Shown one piece after another: positions 1-8,335 of a stretch of 38,810 nt of DNA. The position numbers and the translations under genes were made by a program. The DNA comes from Aestuariivita boseongensis. GTDB lineage: Bacteria > Pseudomonadota > Alphaproteobacteria > Rhodobacterales > Rhodobacteraceae. The notes beneath the pieces were generated by a model. The model saw only the letters and a program-made list of their open reading frames with translations. It had not been told where the DNA came from and ran no database searches. The first letter of the stretch is position 1. Each line of letters starts with the position of its first letter. The stretch is taken from contig NZ_JXYH01000035.1 of the NCBI RefSeq assembly GCF_001262635.1, forward strand, positions 1-38,810. The letters are read 5' to 3'.

Positions 1-15
1 AGACACGCCCCCCTG

Positions 16-97
16 CACGCCCCGGACCTGATCCGGGACCCCGGCCTGACGCGGGGCCCCGGGTCAGGCCGGGGTCCCGGATCAGGTCCGGGACGCG
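16..97. repeat. Long GC-rich inverted repeat (REP-like copy A)
   Basis: Two 35-nt arms, 16-50 and 63-97, are reverse complements with two mismatches and a 12-nt spacer. Each arm carries the core CCGGACCTGATCCGGGA, which is itself a palindrome around CTGAT. The element sits between the potG stop codon and the left edge, where the next transporter gene is expected. Two related pairs occur at 24601-24661 and 31221-31284. It could be an extragenic REP/BIME-type element or an RNA hairpin in the transporter mRNA. Confidence 0.85.
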
Positions 98-120
98 ACC
101 GTTATACAAAAAACCCGCCA

Positions 121-1272
121 TCAGCGATCCAGAGCCACGCCAGCGGTCTCGGTCCAGCTCAGCCAGACCGTGTCTTCCCAGGTAAACGACCGCCGCGCGA
201 TGCGCCGGTTATTGGCCGTCTGCGCCTTGATGACGTGGCCCGATGGCAGCTCCACATGATAGGTGCTGATATTGCCCAGATAGGCGATGTCCAGCACCTT
301 TCCCTGCAGCTTGTTCATCGCCTCGGGCTCTTCCGAATGGATAGCAACCTTTTCCGGGCGGATCGCCAGATGGCAGGTCTGCCCCTCGGAAAAAACACGC
401 GATGTCTTGCAATGCAGCGGCGGCTGACCTTCGGCCCAGTGAATGTCGATCCCGTCGCCCGAGGGCGAGGCCTTCCCTTCAATCAGGTTCACGTCCCCGA
501 TGAAATCCGCCACATAGGTCGAGTTCGGCTCTTCATACAGCTCCTCAGGCGTCGACACCTGGATCAGCTTGCCCTCGTCCATCACCGCCACGCGGGAGGC
601 AACCGTCATCGCCTCTTCCTGGTCGTGGGTGACGATCACAAAGGTCGTCCCGGTCTTTTCCTGAATATCCATCAGTTCAAACTGCGTGTCCTGCCGCAGT
701 TTCTTGTCCAAGGCACCCAGCGGTTCATCCAGCAGCAACAGCTTCGGCGCCTTCGCCAAAGACCGCGCCAGCGCCACGCGCTGCCTCTGCCCGCCCGAGA
801 TCTGGTGCGGCTTGCGCTTCGCGAACCGCTCCAGCCGCGTCAGGCGCAACATTTCATCCACCCGTTCAGCGATGTCATTCTTGGGCATGCCTTCGCGCTT
901 CAGGCCAAAGGCGATGTTTTCGTAAATGTTCAGATGCGGGAACAGCGCATAGGACTGGAACATCATGTTCACCGCCCGCCGGTTCGGCGGAATGGGCGAG
1001 ATATCCTGCCCCGACAGCAGGATCGTCCCCTCGGTCGGCGCCTCGAACCCCGCCAGCATCCGCATCAGCGTGGTCTTGCCACAGCCCGACGGGCCCAGCA
1101 GGGCAAAGAATTCCCGTTCATAAATATCAATCGACAGATCGTCGATCGCGGTGAAATCACCAAAGCGCTTGGTAACGTTCTGAAACCGGATCAACGGTTC
1201 GGCATCCGGATCATTCCAGGGCTCGAATATCCCCTGGTGAGGGCTGGGCTTGCTGCGCGCCGCTTCTGCCAT
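121..1272 (-). CDS. potG: Putrescine ABC transporter ATP-binding protein PotG
   Basis: This is the cytoplasmic ATPase that powers putrescine import with PotF and the two permeases PotH and PotI, which are not in the window and should lie beyond base 1. The 383-aa product has Walker A GPSGCGKTT (about residues 60-68), a Q-loop in MMFQSYALFPH, the ABC signature SGGQRQR (about 159-165), Walker B LLLLDEP with Glu183, and a switch His in VTHDQEEA. A C-terminal TOBE-type regulatory domain follows, and the length is normal for the family. It resembles E. coli PotG more than PotA, notably in AKRKPHQISGGQRQRVALAR. It lies downstream of potF on the same strand, separated by a terminator-like hairpin. 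The specific substrate is inferred from similarity and from the neighbouring aminotransferase. Confidence 0.88.
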   Translation of the reverse strand: MAEAARSKPSPHQGIFEPWNDPDAEPLIRFQNVTKRFGDFTAIDDLSIDIYEREFFALLGPSGCGKTTLMRMLAGFEAPTEGTILLSGQDISPIPPNRRAVNMMFQSYALFPHLNIYENIAFGLKREGMPKNDIAERVDEMLRLTRLERFAKRKPHQISGGQRQRVALARSLAKAPKLLLLDEPLGALDKKLRQDTQFELMDIQEKTGTTFVIVTHDQEEAMTVASRVAVMDEGKLIQVSTPEELYEEPNSTYVADFIGDVNLIEGKASPSGDGIDIHWAEGQPPLHCKTSRVFSEGQTCHLAIRPEKVAIHSEEPEAMNKLQGKVLDIAYLGNISTYHVELPSGHVIKAQTANNRRIARRSFTWEDTVWLSWTETAGVALDR

Positions 1273-1289
1273 GTTCTGTACCCCTCAAC

Positions 1290-1320
1290 AAAAAACGCCC
1301 GGGCCGCGATGGCCCGGGCG
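1290..1320 (-). terminator. Intrinsic-terminator-like hairpin between potF and potG
   Basis: CGCCCGGGCC (1296-1305) and GGCCCGGGCG (1311-1320) form a perfect 10-bp stem with a 5-nt loop. Read on the minus strand, the stem is followed directly by a run of T residues (complement of 1290-1295). This has the form of a rho-independent terminator inside the transporter operon. It would let most transcripts stop after potF, so that the binding protein is made in excess over the ATPase and permeases. Confidence 0.75.
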
Positions 1321-1333
1321 CCGATAGCAGGGC

Positions 1334-2419
1334 TTATGTGCCCGATTTCACCTTGGTCCACAGACGGGTCACCGTCCGCTGCACCCGCGCCGGATAGGGC
1401 GTTGTGGTGAACAGGTTCTCCAGCGTGGCCTCATCGGGATAGATCGCCGTATCGCCGATCACATCCTCGACCAGGAACTCTTTCGAGGCCGCGTTGCCAT
1501 TGGCGTAATAGACATAGTTTGACGCCGCCGCGATGTTCTGTGCGTCCATGATGAAGTTCAGGAACACATGCGCGCCTTCCGGGTTTGGCGCATCAACCGG
1601 AATGGCCATCTGGTCAAACCACATCAGCGCGCCTTCAACCGGCGCGTTATAGGCGATCTCGACGCCATTGTCGGCTTCCGCCGCACGGTCGCGTGCCTGC
1701 AGGATGTCGCCCGACCAGCCAAACGCCACGCAGATCTCACCATTGGCCAGCGCGTTGATATATTCCGAGCTGTGGAACTTCTGCACATAAGGGCGCACGC
1801 CCATCAGCACCGCTTCGGTCTTGGCGATCACGTCGGGGTCATGGCTGTCAGGGTCTTCGCCCAGATATTTCAGCGCGGCCGGGATCATCTCGGTCGGTGC
1901 GTCCAGGAAATGCACGCCGCATTCGGCCAGCTTTTCCATATTCGCAGGATCAAAGATCAGCGACAGCGATCCGATCGGGGCATCCTCGCCCAGGATCTCC
2001 TGCACTTTGCCAACATTCACGCCAAGGCCCGTGGTGCCCCACATGTAGTTGATGGAATATTCGTTGCCCGGGTCATACTGATCCGTGCGCGCCTCGACCA
2101 CATCCCACATGTTCTCGATGTTGGGCAGCTGCGATTTGTCCAGCTTCTGGAACGCGCCTGCCGCGATCTGACGTTGCAGGAAGGTGCCCGACGGCACCAC
2201 CACGTCATAGCCCGACCCACCGGCCAGCATCTTGGTTTCCAGCACTTCGTTGGAATCGAACACATCATAGACCAGCTTTAGGCCTGTCTCTTCCTCGAAC
2301 TTGGCCAGCAGCTCTTCGTCAATATAGTCCGACCAGTTGTACACGCGGACTTCTTCCGCAGACACGGCGGCGGTGGTCATCGCGAACACAGCCGTCAACG
2401 ACATCAGTTTCATTTTCAT
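1334..2419 (-). CDS. potF: Putrescine-binding periplasmic protein PotF
   Basis: This is the periplasmic solute receptor that delivers putrescine to the PotGHI importer. The 361-aa product begins with a signal peptide ending near VSA-EE (about residue 21). The mature part opens with the Pot-family segment VYNWSDYI and then YDVFDSNEVLETKMLAGG, both very close to E. coli PotF. Other PotF-like blocks are GVHFLDAPTE, FHSSEYINALANGEICVA and the C-terminal WTKVKSG. The start ATG (complement of 2417-2419) is preceded by a GGGAG ribosome site on the minus strand. It is the first gene of the minus-strand operon, divergent from the GntR regulator. Putrescine rather than spermidine is the likelier ligand, because of the PotF-like sequence and the nearby putrescine aminotransferase. 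Confidence 0.88.
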   Translation of the reverse strand: MKMKLMSLTAVFAMTTAAVSAEEVRVYNWSDYIDEELLAKFEEETGLKLVYDVFDSNEVLETKMLAGGSGYDVVVPSGTFLQRQIAAGAFQKLDKSQLPNIENMWDVVEARTDQYDPGNEYSINYMWGTTGLGVNVGKVQEILGEDAPIGSLSLIFDPANMEKLAECGVHFLDAPTEMIPAALKYLGEDPDSHDPDVIAKTEAVLMGVRPYVQKFHSSEYINALANGEICVAFGWSGDILQARDRAAEADNGVEIAYNAPVEGALMWFDQMAIPVDAPNPEGAHVFLNFIMDAQNIAAASNYVYYANGNAASKEFLVEDVIGDTAIYPDEATLENLFTTTPYPARVQRTVTRLWTKVKSGT

Positions 2420-2466
2420 GGAGTCACTCCCTGGATGCGCCAGCGCTTTGGTGCGCCGGTTGCATC

Positions 2467-2477
2467 AATTTGATCAA
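2467..2477. promoter_or_regulatory. Candidate GntR operator upstream of potF and the regulator
   Basis: AATTTGATCA (2467-2476) contains the palindrome TTGATCAA (2470-2477). The same ten bases recur at 3278-3287 just before the aminotransferase gene. The site lies in the 145-bp divergent region between potF and the regulator gene. A symmetric AT-rich site is the usual target of FadR/FCD-type GntR proteins. The assignment is inferred from position and repetition only. Confidence 0.45.
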
Positions 2478-2564
2478 GTTTTGCCATTGCTGGCAACATC
2501 TCGTATATTTTCACGCAGGTCCACCCCACGCAAGAGACGTCGAAATGCCAGGAGGCGCATTCCA

Positions 2565-3251
2565 GTGAATGTGATCAGTCGCACCGCCGATGCACAAAAA
2601 GACAGCACCGCCAACCCGCCCGCACATGAGGTGGTATATCACCAGCTGCGCGACCTCGTTCTGTTCGGCGAATTGGCCCCCGGTGATGCGGTGACGATCC
2701 AGGGCCTTGTGCAAAGGCTGGGTGCGGGCATGACCCCGGTGCGCGAAGCGATCCGTCGCCTGATTGCCGAAGGCGCATTGCGCTTTCAGGGCAATCGTCG
2801 GGTTAGCGTGCCGACGCTGACCTTCGATGAACTGTCAGAGATCGAATTTCTCAGAAAAACCATTGAATCTCAATTGACTGAACGTGCAGCGCAGCGTGTG
2901 ACAAATGCCGATATCGACGATCTGTCCCGGATCGATACCGCTCTGGATGCCGCCATTCTGAACGGTGATGTCCGGGGATACCTGACCTGCAATTACCAGT
3001 TCCACATGACGCTCTACGCCCGCGCCGATGCGCCGATTTTGCTGGGCGTGGCCGAACAGCTCTGGCTGCGGTTCGGCCCGTCTCTGCGTGTGGTCTGCGG
3101 ACGGTTCGGCACGGAAAACCTGCCGGACCAGCATAAGGAACTGCTCACAGCGCTCAGATCAGCCGACACCGACGCCGCCACGCGCGCCATGGTCAAAGAC
3201 GTTGTTCAGGGCACGGACCAGATCGCGCAGGTCCTGAGAGAGACCGCCTGA
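2565..3251 (+). CDS. GntR family regulator, FadR/FCD type
   Basis: This DNA-binding repressor or activator probably responds to a polyamine or carboxylate metabolite and controls the flanking putrescine genes. The 228-aa product starts at GTG 2565, nine bases after GGAGG at 2551-2555; upstream in-frame ATGs would give an unlikely long Arg-rich leader. Residues about 20-85 form the winged helix (HEVVYHQLRDLVLFG, then MTPVREAIRRLIAEGAL). Residues about 90-220 form the all-helical FCD ligand domain, with metal-binding-type His residues in YQFHMTLY and in the DQHKELL segment. It is divergent from potF and 72 bp upstream of the aminotransferase in the same direction. The effector is unknown. Confidence 0.85.
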   Translation: MNVISRTADAQKDSTANPPAHEVVYHQLRDLVLFGELAPGDAVTIQGLVQRLGAGMTPVREAIRRLIAEGALRFQGNRRVSVPTLTFDELSEIEFLRKTIESQLTERAAQRVTNADIDDLSRIDTALDAAILNGDVRGYLTCNYQFHMTLYARADAPILLGVAEQLWLRFGPSLRVVCGRFGTENLPDQHKELLTALRSADTDAATRAMVKDVVQGTDQIAQVLRETA

Positions 3252-3277
3252 CACAACCGATTCGATTGACTCGGAAT

Positions 3278-3287
3278 AATTTGATCA
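3278..3287. promoter_or_regulatory. Second copy of the candidate GntR operator
   Basis: AATTTGATCA is repeated exactly here, 36 bases before the aminotransferase start codon and downstream of the regulator's stop. The shared motif in front of both transcription units suggests co-control of import and catabolism by the regulator encoded between them. Confidence 0.45.
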
Positions 3288-3323
3288 TATTCTACGCCGA
3301 ACCCTTCCCGACAGGAGCGCGCG

Positions 3324-4721
3324 ATGACCACGATCACCAACCACATGCCCACGGCCGAACTTCAGGCGATCGATTCCGCCCATCACATGCACCCTTTCAC
3401 GGCAGGGGATGAACTGGCCGCCAAGGGCCCCCGCGTGATCACGCGCGCCGAAGGCGTTTGGCTGAATGACAGCGACGGCCACCGCATCATCGACGCGATG
3501 GCGGGGCTGTGGTGCGTGAATATCGGCTATGGCCGGACCGAGCTGGCCGACGTCGCCGCCCGCCAGATGCGCGAGTTGCCCTATTACAATACCTTCTTTC
3601 AGACGACCCACGTGCCCGCGATTGCGTTGGCCCAGAAACTGGCTGAACTGGCGCCCGGCGATCTGAACCACGTCTTCTTTGCCGGCTCCGGGTCCGAGGC
3701 GAACGACACCAACATCCGCATGGTGCGCACCTATTGGGCGATGAAGGGCAAGCCCACGAAATCGGTGATCATCAGCCGCAAGAATGCCTATCACGGCTCG
3801 TCCGTGGGCTCGGGGTCTCTGGGCGGAATGGCTGCGATGCATGCGCAGGGCGGCATGCCGATCCCGGATATCCACCACATCAACCAGCCGCATTGGTGGG
3901 CCGAAGGCGGCGACATGACGCCCGAGGAATTCGGCCTCGCCCGCGCCCGCGAACTCGAAGAGGCCATCCTGGAACTGGGCGAAGACCGCGTCGCGGCCTT
4001 CATCGCGGAACCGGTACAGGGGGCAGGCGGGGTGATCGTCCCGCCCGATACCTATTGGCCCGAAATCCAGCGCATCTGCGACAAGTACGAGATTCTGCTG
4101 ATCGCCGACGAGGTGATCTGCGGCTTTGGCCGGACAGGCAACTGGTTCGGGTCCCAAACCCTGAACATCCGCCCCGATATCATGACCATCGCCAAGGGCC
4201 TCAGCTCTGGCTACCAGCCCATCGGCGGCTCCATCGTGTCGGACGAGGTGGCGGACGTCATCGGCCAGGGCGAATTCAACCACGGCTACACTTATTCGGG
4301 CCACCCCGTGGCCTCGGCCGTGGCGCTGGAAAACCTGCGCATTCTGGAAGAAGAGGACGTCGTCGGCCACGTCCAACGTGTGGCGGCCCCCTATCTGAAG
4401 GAAAAATGGGAATGCCTGACGGACCATCCCATGGTGGGTGAGGCCAGGATCGTCGGCATGATGGGCTCCATCGCGTTGACGCCCAACAAGGAAACCCGCG
4501 CGAAATTCGCGTCCGAGCCGGGAACGGTTGGTTACATCTGCCGCGAGCGGTGCTTTGCCAACAATCTGGTGATGCGCCATGTGGGCGACCGGATGATCAT
4601 CTCACCGCCATTGGTGATCCAGCCGGAAGAGATCGACGTGATCATTGACCGCGCCCGTATCGCGCTGGACGAGGCGTTCACAAAGATTAAAGAAGACGGC
4701 CTCTGGGTCGCCGCCAGCTAA
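3324..4721 (+). CDS. spuC: Class III aminotransferase, putrescine/polyamine-pyruvate type
   Basis: This PLP enzyme probably transfers the amino group of putrescine (or another diamine) to pyruvate, giving 4-aminobutanal and alanine. The 465-aa product shows the class III landmarks: FAGSGSEANDTNIR, NAYHGSS, the AEPVQGAGGVI block, cofactor-binding Asp262 in ADEVICGFGRTG, and Schiff-base Lys291 in TIAKGLSSGYQPIGG. The ATG at 3324 is preceded by AGGAG at 3313-3317. The neighbours potF, potG and a GntR regulator point to putrescine use. Relatives act on omega-amino acids, taurine or beta-alanine, so the exact substrate is inferred. A series of palindromes begins directly after its stop codon. Confidence 0.8.
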   Translation: MTTITNHMPTAELQAIDSAHHMHPFTAGDELAAKGPRVITRAEGVWLNDSDGHRIIDAMAGLWCVNIGYGRTELADVAARQMRELPYYNTFFQTTHVPAIALAQKLAELAPGDLNHVFFAGSGSEANDTNIRMVRTYWAMKGKPTKSVIISRKNAYHGSSVGSGSLGGMAAMHAQGGMPIPDIHHINQPHWWAEGGDMTPEEFGLARARELEEAILELGEDRVAAFIAEPVQGAGGVIVPPDTYWPEIQRICDKYEILLIADEVICGFGRTGNWFGSQTLNIRPDIMTIAKGLSSGYQPIGGSIVSDEVADVIGQGEFNHGYTYSGHPVASAVALENLRILEEEDVVGHVQRVAAPYLKEKWECLTDHPMVGEARIVGMMGSIALTPNKETRAKFASEPGTVGYICRERCFANNLVMRHVGDRMIISPPLVIQPEEIDVIIDRARIALDEAFTKIKEDGLWVAAS

Positions 4722-4824
4722 GCGGTTTCTGACGCAGAAACCGCCCCGGATTTTGACGCAAAATCCTCTGAAACCCCGATCGGGAAACTGCGTCAGTTTC
4801 CCACCGCTTTTTGCGTCAAAAAGC
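4722..4824. repeat. Cluster of four short palindromes with a constant TGACGCA/TGCGTCA loop
   Basis: Four perfect hairpins follow each other: 4722-4744 (stem GCGGTTTC), 4748-4766 (stem GGATTT), 4782-4802 (stem GGGAAAC) and 4806-4824 (stem GCTTTT). The stems differ but every loop is the same 7-mer, TGACGCA in the first two and its complement TGCGTCA in the last two. The cluster is roughly symmetric about 4774, next to a CCCGATCGGG palindrome (4775-4784). It starts one base after the aminotransferase stop. No protein gene is evident between 4722 and 5020. Confidence 0.9.
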
Positions 4825-4971
4825 GCTTATCGCGCGCAGGGTTAACGGTTTCGCGCAACACCCCCTCCGGCATACAACCGGTGCACGGGTTGTGCACAGG
4901 TTGTGCACGCAAATCATACCGCCAAACCCCAGCAAAACAGGGCCGTTAACCTTTTCGCGCCCAGACATGAA

Positions 4972-4998
4972 AAAACCCCGCCCTGTAGGCGGGGTTTT
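4972..4998. terminator. Bidirectional intrinsic terminator
   Basis: AAAACCCCGCC (4972-4982) pairs with GGCGGGGTTTT (4988-4998) around a 5-nt loop. It has a T-run on the plus strand and an A-run giving T on the minus strand. It lies between the convergent aminotransferase and binding-protein genes, 22 bases past the latter's stop codon, and can end transcription from both sides. Confidence 0.85.
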
Positions 4999-5020
4999 CC
5001 CGTTCGTCCGAATGCCCGGA

Positions 5021-6508
5021 TCAGTTCGCCCAGCTTACCGCTGTCAGGTCCGTGGCCTGCGTCGGCGCATTGGCCCACAGCCCCTGCAGACCCGCCTTGG
5101 CGACACCCAATGCCGCCAGCTGGAACAGGTACCCGTTCACATAATCATCCGCGATAATGCGTTGAGCTTGCTGCATCATTTCCGTCCGCATATCCGGATC
5201 GGTGGTCGCATTCAGCGTCGCCATCAGCTCCTGGAACGCGGCATTGTCATACTGGAAATAATACTCAGGCCGCGCATAGATCCCGATATCCATCGGCTCC
5301 GTATGGCTCACAATGGTCAGCCCAAAATTCTTGCCGCGGAACACGGTCTCCAGCCACTGCGCCCATTCCACATTGATGATTTCCGCGGTGATCCCCACCT
5401 CGGCCAGCTGCGCCGCGATGATCTCCCCCCCGCGCCGCGCATAGGACGGCGGCGGCAGGTGCAAGGTGGTTTCGAACCCGTCGGCCAAGCCTGCCTCGGC
5501 CAGCAATTCCCGTGACTTATCAGGGTCATAGGCGGATTGCGAAGTCAGATCGACATAGGCCGGATTGTGCGGTGCAAAATGCGTGCCAATGGGCGTGCCA
5601 TAGCCGAACATCGCTCCATCAATGATCGCCTGACGGTCAATCGCATGGGCCACGGCCTGCCGCACACGGATGTCGTCAAAAGGCGGCTGCAGGTTGTTGG
5701 TCGACAGGATCGTCTCCCCCTCGGTCGATCCAACCAGCACCTGAAAGCGCGGATCGGCCTCGAATTGCGGCAGGTTCTCCGGCGCCGGGAAGCCCGAGAA
5801 GGCGTCGATATCCTCGGCCATCATCGCCGCGAACGCCGCCGTGGGATCCGAGATGAACTTGAACGTCGCACTTTCCAGAACCGCAGGCGTGCCCCAGTAA
5901 TCCGGGTTCCGCTCCAGCTGGATGCTGTCGCCCTGGTTCCAGTTCACGAACTTGAACGCGCCGGTGCCGATGGGATTTTGCTTAATATTCTCAATGCTTT
6001 CCGGCGCCACGATCACCGCGTCACCCCAGGCGAGGTTAAACAGCATGTTGCCGTTGGGTTCAGACAACGTCACACGAACGGTTAGCGGATCGACCACCTC
6101 AACCGATGAAATCGCAGTATACAAAGCCTTCTGCGCATTCGCGCTATCCTCGGCCAGAATACGGTCGAGACTGAATTTCACATCCTCCGCGTCCATCGTG
6201 GTGCCGTCATGGAACGTCACCCCCTCGCGCAGGCGGAATGTATAGGTCAGACCGTCATCCGAAATCTCCCAGCTTTCAGCCAGACCCGGAACGATGGACC
6301 CATCGCTCATAAAGCGGGTCAGCCCCTCGAACACGTTGGAATAAAGCACGCTGTCGATGGCCCCGGCCGCAGCACTGGTCGGATCCAGATGCGGCGGTTC
6401 AAGCTGAAGGCCAACGGTGATGCTGGTTTGCTGCGCCTGCGCCGCGCCAAAGCTGGCGGCAAGAGCAAATGAAGCAGCCCATGCAAGGCGGCTGGTCAGT
6501 GCGGTCAT
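5021..6508 (-). CDS. Peptide/nickel-type ABC transporter solute-binding protein (SBP family 5)
   Basis: This periplasmic receptor belongs to the DppA/OppA family, which binds di- or oligopeptides, nickel complexes or other solutes. The start is taken as the ATG complementary to 6506-6508, preceded by GGGAGA on the minus strand, giving 495 aa. A signal peptide ends near AAQA-QQ (about residue 25). Family features follow: LEPPHLDPTSAA, GLAESWEISDDGLTYTFRLR, GVTFHDGTTMDAEDVKFSLDR and the later RVRQAVAHAIDR block. No permease or ATPase gene is next to it: downstream is a terminator, and upstream a divergent glycerol operon. It therefore looks like a stand-alone receptor whose membrane partners are encoded elsewhere. 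The ligand is unknown. Confidence 0.85.
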   Translation of the reverse strand: MTALTSRLAWAASFALAASFGAAQAQQTSITVGLQLEPPHLDPTSAAAGAIDSVLYSNVFEGLTRFMSDGSIVPGLAESWEISDDGLTYTFRLREGVTFHDGTTMDAEDVKFSLDRILAEDSANAQKALYTAISSVEVVDPLTVRVTLSEPNGNMLFNLAWGDAVIVAPESIENIKQNPIGTGAFKFVNWNQGDSIQLERNPDYWGTPAVLESATFKFISDPTAAFAAMMAEDIDAFSGFPAPENLPQFEADPRFQVLVGSTEGETILSTNNLQPPFDDIRVRQAVAHAIDRQAIIDGAMFGYGTPIGTHFAPHNPAYVDLTSQSAYDPDKSRELLAEAGLADGFETTLHLPPPSYARRGGEIIAAQLAEVGITAEIINVEWAQWLETVFRGKNFGLTIVSHTEPMDIGIYARPEYYFQYDNAAFQELMATLNATTDPDMRTEMMQQAQRIIADDYVNGYLFQLAALGVAKAGLQGLWANAPTQATDLTAVSWAN

Positions 6509-6677
6509 GGTCAAAGTCTCCCTGACGGTTCCCTGCTGCCTCTGATCGGACAGCTCCATAACCGCAGTCTTGGCAAAAGCGGCCCACCTTACAAGGGGAC
6601 AAATTCATTTCGCCTCCCCATGGGCCGGGAACCGCAACCACGTCACCCGGTCGAACGTATCGCATTTGTCGCCAGCC

Positions 6678-6700
6678 TTGTGCCGCAACGTTGTGCCGCA
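6678..6700. promoter_or_regulatory. Direct repeat in the glpD upstream region
   Basis: TTGTGCCGCA occurs at 6678-6687 and again at 6691-6700, a 13-nt period, within the 255-bp divergent region (6509-6763) that separates the peptide-binding protein from glpD. It may be a tandem regulator half-site. Apart from this and the two ribosome sites I see no clear structure in that region, and no regulator gene for glycerol use is adjacent. Confidence 0.3.
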
Positions 6701-6763
6701 GATGCCGAGAGTCCCGTTGCGGTTTGGCTTGGAGACAGAGGAAAAACCCGCCAAAAAGGGGCC

Positions 6764-8335
6764 ATGGAGGCAGCAGATCTTTTCATCATCGGCGGCGGTA
6801 TCAATGGGTGCGGCATCGCCCGCGACGCGGCTGGGCGCGGCCTGTCGGTCATACTGGCCGAACAGGGCGATCTGGCTCAGGCGACTTCATCGGCCTCGAC
6901 AAAGCTTTTCCATGGCGGTCTGCGCTATCTTGAGTATTTCGAAGTGCGCCTTGTCCGCGAAGCCCTGCGTGAACGCGAAACGCTGCTCAAAGCGATGCCG
7001 CATATCAGCTGGCCCATGCGCTTTGTTCTGCCCATCCATCCAGAGATGCGGTTTGACACCGAAACGCCCGCATCACGCCTGCTGAACACGCTGATGCCGT
7101 GGATGCGCGGGCGGCGTCCCGCCTGGCTGATCCGGCTGGGTTTGTTTGCCTATGACCATCTGGGTGGGCGCGAGATCCTGCCTGGGGCCGAACGCTACAA
7201 GCTTGATCCATATGGGACCGGGAAACCTTTGAAGCCCGAACTGAAAGAAGCGTTCGAATATTCCGATTGTTGGGTCGACGATTCCCGGCTTGTCGCGCTC
7301 AATGCCCGTGACGCGGCCGAACGGGGTGCCCGCATCCTGACCTGTACCAAGGTGATCCGCGCCGAACATGAAAACGGGATTTGGCGGATCACCACCCAAA
7401 CCGCAGAGGGGGAAGAACAGGTGCACCACGCCCGCATGCTGGTCAATGCGGCAGGCCCCTGGGTGGGCGACATACTGCGGGGTGTGATCCGGTCGAACAG
7501 TTCCGAAACCGTGCGGCTTGTGCGCGGCAGCCACATCGTGGTCAACCAGCTCTACAAGGGCGAACACGCGTATTTCCTGCAGGGATCGGACGGGCGGATC
7601 ATCTTCGCCATCCCTTACGAGCGTGACTTCACCCTGATCGGCACCACCGACAAGGATCACCCCGACCCCGACACGCCCGCTTTCTGTACGGATGAAGAGG
7701 CGGAATATCTCTGTGACTTCGCCTCCCAGTATTTCAAGCACGAGATCCGGATGGAGGACATCATCTGGCGTTATTCCGGGGTGCGCCCGCTTTATGACGA
7801 TGGCGCAAAATCGGCCACGGCAGCGACGCGGGATTATGTGCTGTCGGTGGAAAACCCCGGCGCACCGGTGCTGCACGTGTTCGGCGGCAAGATCACGACC
7901 TATCGCAAGCTGGCCCAGGCCGCTTTGGACAAGATCGATACCGCGCTGGATCACAAAACGGCCCCCTGGACTGCGGGCGCGCCGCTCCCGGGGGGAGATT
8001 TCCCGCATGACTCGGTGCGCGAGCAGGTCAAATCGCTGATGAAGCGGCACCCCTTCCTGCATGACGATTGGGCGCTGCGTCTGATCCGTGCCTATGGCAC
8101 CGATGCCTTCCGCATGATGGAAGGGGCGGAAACCCAGGATGATCTTGGTCGGATGCTGGGCTACACCCTGTGCGAACGCGAGGTGCGCTGGCTGATGACA
8201 CATGAATTCGCGCGAAGCGCCGAGGACGTCGTGTGGCGGCGGAGCAAACTGGGCCTTCACCTGATCGACGAACAGATCGCCGAACTGGATGCCTGGATGG
8301 CCGCGGAAAGACAAAAGGGGGAGGAGGGCGCATGA
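6764..8335 (+). CDS. glpD: Aerobic glycerol-3-phosphate dehydrogenase
   Basis: This FAD enzyme at the inner membrane oxidises glycerol 3-phosphate to dihydroxyacetone phosphate and passes electrons to quinone. The 523-aa product starts at ATG 6764 after AAGGGG. Its N-terminus is the FAD-binding fold ([19 protein letters not shown], then [16 protein letters not shown]). Later motifs are [32 protein letters not shown] and the C-terminal [13 protein letters not shown]. The C-terminal GlpD helical domain follows (about 390-520). It is first in a two-gene operon, with its stop codon overlapping the glpK start (ATGA). No glpF or glpR is next to it. Confidence 0.93.
   Translation: MEAADLFIIGGGINGCGIARDAAGRGLSVILAEQGDLAQATSSASTKLFHGGLRYLEYFEVRLVREALRERETLLKAMPHISWPMRFVLPIHPEMRFDTETPASRLLNTLMPWMRGRRPAWLIRLGLFAYDHLGGREILPGAERYKLDPYGTGKPLKPELKEAFEYSDCWVDDSRLVALNARDAAERGARILTCTKVIRAEHENGIWRITTQTAEGEEQVHHARMLVNAAGPWVGDILRGVIRSNSSETVRLVRGSHIVVNQLYKGEHAYFLQGSDGRIIFAIPYERDFTLIGTTDKDHPDPDTPAFCTDEEAEYLCDFASQYFKHEIRMEDIIWRYSGVRPLYDDGAKSATAATRDYVLSVENPGAPVLHVFGGKITTYRKLAQAALDKIDTALDHKTAPWTAGAPLPGGDFPHDSVREQVKSLMKRHPFLHDDWALRLIRAYGTDAFRMMEGAETQDDLGRMLGYTLCEREVRWLMTHEFARSAEDVVWRRSKLGLHLIDEQIAELDAWMAAERQKGEEGA

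Noticed and set aside
16-97. Possible CRISPR or integrase attachment repeats
   Set aside because: The repeats are inverted, not direct, with no regular spacers, no cas, tRNA or integrase gene. Relatives at 24601 and 31221 fit a dispersed REP-type element.
235-1410. Long open frame opposite potG
   Set aside because: It is the antisense shadow of a clear ABC ATPase gene, is Arg/His/Gln-rich and has no ribosome site. The same applies to other long opposite-strand frames such as those facing bchB, bchH, glpD and lhaA, and to those facing bchP and ppsR.
2337-2564. Long N-terminus for the GntR regulator starting inside potF
   Set aside because: It would overlap potF in antisense and has non-family sequence. 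GTG 2565 has GGAGG at a proper distance and leads straight into the winged helix.
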